A stretch of 6,925 nt of DNA, taken from contig DAIQNV010000116.1 in NCBI GenBank assembly GCA_036788215.1, forward strand, positions 1 through 6,925, read 5' to 3'. Source of the stretch: DAIQNV01 sp036788215 (GTDB taxonomy: Bacteria; Planctomycetota; Phycisphaerae; Phycisphaerales; UBA1924). The translations under genes and the position numbers were made by a program. Positions 5,561 through 6,925 of the stretch are shown here, piece by piece; positions within the stretch are counted from its first letter, which is position 1; each line of letters opens with the position of its first letter. A model generated the notes under the pieces. It had not been told where the DNA came from. It did not search any database and saw nothing but the letters and a program-made list of their open reading frames with translations.

Positions 5561-6925
5561 CAGACGAGCTTTTCGAGGGCGAACCGCCTGGCTTCGGAGA
5601 GTGCTTCGCGGAGCTTGGCGAGGTTGGGGCCCGCGCCCTGGGCGGCGTCGGGGCGCCCGCCCCCCTTGCCCCCCATCACCTCCGCGGTGTGGCGGACCCA
5701 GTCGCCGGCCTTCAGCCCCTTGGCGACGGTGTCCTTGGGCGACGCGGCGACGATCGCGGCCTGGCCCGACGCTTCGTCCGGGCTGATGAGCAGGACCGGG
5801 GTCCGGGGTACGCGGTTGGCGATCGTGATGAGCGCGGTCTGCAGGGCCTTGCGGTCGGCGCCGAGCTCGATCGTCGAGACGAAGCAGGGGTCGAGGGAGC
5901 GTTCGGCGGACTCGGCGAGGACCGAGGCGGCCCGCGACGCCTCCCGGGCGGCTTCCGCGTCCGCGGACTTCTGGGCGGTCTTCAGCTTTTCCTGGAGCAG
6001 CGTGACGCCGGCGCGGAGGGCGTTTTTCCGCGGCGCGGGGATGGTGATCTCGTCGAGCCTGGCCTGGAACTCGGGCAGGGCGGACCGCAGCGAAGCGGCG
6101 GAGAGGCGCTCGAGGTCCTTGAGCTCGCGGTCGAGGGCGTCCGCGGCTGCGATGGCGGCCTGGGCGGGGACGCCTGTGAGGGCGGTGATGCGCCGGATGC
6201 CCTTGGCGATGCCCTCTTCGGAGATGAGTGCGAAGGCGCGGGCCTCTCCGGTGGTCATGAGGTGGGTGCCCCCGCAGAACTCGATGGAGAGCGTCGCCCA
6301 GCGTTCGTTCTCGGGGTCGGCGAGGAGGTCCTCGATCTTGGCTCCGACGGAGACGACGCGGACGGGGTCGGGGTAGGCCTCTCCGAAGACGGCGCGGAGG
6401 CCGGCGATGTTGCGGGCCTCGACGAGGGGCGCGAGGTCGGCGTGGACGGGGAGGTCCTGGTCGATGAGCTCCCGGACCCGGCGCTCGGTCTGGTCGAGCT
6501 CCTCGGGCGTGACGGGCCCGGAGTTGGCGAAGTCGAAGCGGAGGCGGTCGGGCGCGACGAGCGAGCCCCGCTGATCGGCGGCAGCGCCCAAGGCCTCGCG
6601 GAGGGCGAGGTTCAGGAGGTGCGTCGAGGTGTGGTTGGAAGCGATCGCGTTGCGGCGCTGGTTGTCGATGTGCAGCGTGACGGAGTCGCCCACGCGGAGC
6701 TCGCCCCGCGTGACGCGCCCGACGTGCAGGACGAAGCCCCCGTAGGCCTTGACGTCCTCGACCCGCATCTCGCCCCCGTTGGAGGACTCGGCGGTGCGGG
6801 CCTCGCGCGAGACCATCATGCGCCCGTGGTCGGCGACCTGCCCGCCCATCTCGGCGTAGAAGCTGGTGCGGTCGAGGACGACGCCGACGAGGCGGGTGGA
6901 GGGGCGTGCGTGCTCGTCGAAGTTG
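5560..6925 (-). CDS. alaS: Alanyl-tRNA synthetase, C-terminal part (5' end outside window)
   Basis: An open frame of 454 residues enters from the right edge (first whole codon at 6924). The enzyme charges tRNA-Ala and clears Ser/Gly mischarging. Fragment numbering: the LDRTSFYAEMGGQ segment (18-30) opens the region before editing, the zinc-binding editing motifs are HTSTH (98-102) and FCGGTH (216-221), then a helical linker, and the C-Ala domain with GGKGGGRPDAAQGAG (418-432). All four presumed zinc ligands (His, His, Cys, His) are present. Bacterial AlaRS is usually about 870 residues, so the aminoacylation domain lies beyond the window. Internal methionines near 6849 are not starts. The stop shares a base with the atpZ-like start. 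Identification is firm. Confidence 0.97.
   Translation of the reverse strand, partial: NFDEHARPSTRLVGVVLDRTSFYAEMGGQVADHGRMMVSREARTAESSNGGEMRVEDVKAYGGFVLHVGRVTRGELRVGDSVTLHIDNQRRNAIASNHTSTHLLNLALREALGAAADQRGSLVAPDRLRFDFANSGPVTPEELDQTERRVRELIDQDLPVHADLAPLVEARNIAGLRAVFGEAYPDPVRVVSVGAKIEDLLADPENERWATLSIEFCGGTHLMTTGEARAFALISEEGIAKGIRRITALTGVPAQAAIAAADALDRELKDLERLSAASLRSALPEFQARLDEITIPAPRKNALRAGVTLLQEKLKTAQKSADAEAAREASRAASVLAESAERSLDPCFVSTIELGADRKALQTALITIANRVPRTPVLLISPDEASGQAAIVAASPKDTVAKGLKAGDWVRHTAEVMGGKGGGRPDAAQGAGPNLAKLREALSEARRFALEKLV

Overview
This is a GC-rich bacterial window in which every convincing gene lies on the minus strand. Read in the direction of transcription (right to left) the order is: alaS (3' part only), atpZ-like, atpI-like, atpB (a), atpE (c), atpF (b), atpH (delta), pgk. 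These are core housekeeping genes. I see no phage, transposase, CRISPR, tRNA or rRNA. The style suggests a high-GC member of the Planctomycetota, perhaps Phycisphaerae: signal-peptide-like leaders on both b and c, a His/Asp-rich tail on subunit a, and erratic Shine-Dalgarno sites. That placement is inference from protein character, not a database result.

Right part (5177-6925): the editing and C-terminal domains of alanyl-tRNA synthetase run off the right edge. The alaS stop overlaps the start of a small two-helix AtpZ-like protein as TGATG, so the tRNA synthetase and the ATP synthase genes appear to share one transcript. A 174-198 bp gap follows.

Middle part (1651-5002): a four-helix AtpI-like protein overlaps atpB by ATGA, then come atpE, atpF and atpH. 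These encode the whole membrane F0 sector (a, c, b) plus the delta stator subunit. Subunit a keeps its essential Arg (R212) and carries the His/Glu arrangement opposite to that of E. coli. Subunit c has the proton-type site around E88. Gaps of 102 and 162 bp flank atpE, and both contain GC-rich hairpins that could help set the high c:b expression ratio.

Left part (1-1650): where atpA, atpG, atpD and atpC would normally follow atpH, there is instead a complete pgk. The catalytic F1 genes must be elsewhere, so the ATP synthase locus is split. pgk has its own plausible promoter in the 135 bp gap. Downstream of pgk, positions 1-297 hold no gene but contain two copies of a strongly self-complementary element at a 120 bp period, resembling a REP/small palindromic repeat family, plus a weaker hairpin just after pgk.

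The window is mostly ordinary. The points worth a second look are the split operon with pgk, the alaS coupling, the hairpins around atpE, the leader peptides on b and c, and the duplicated palindromic element.
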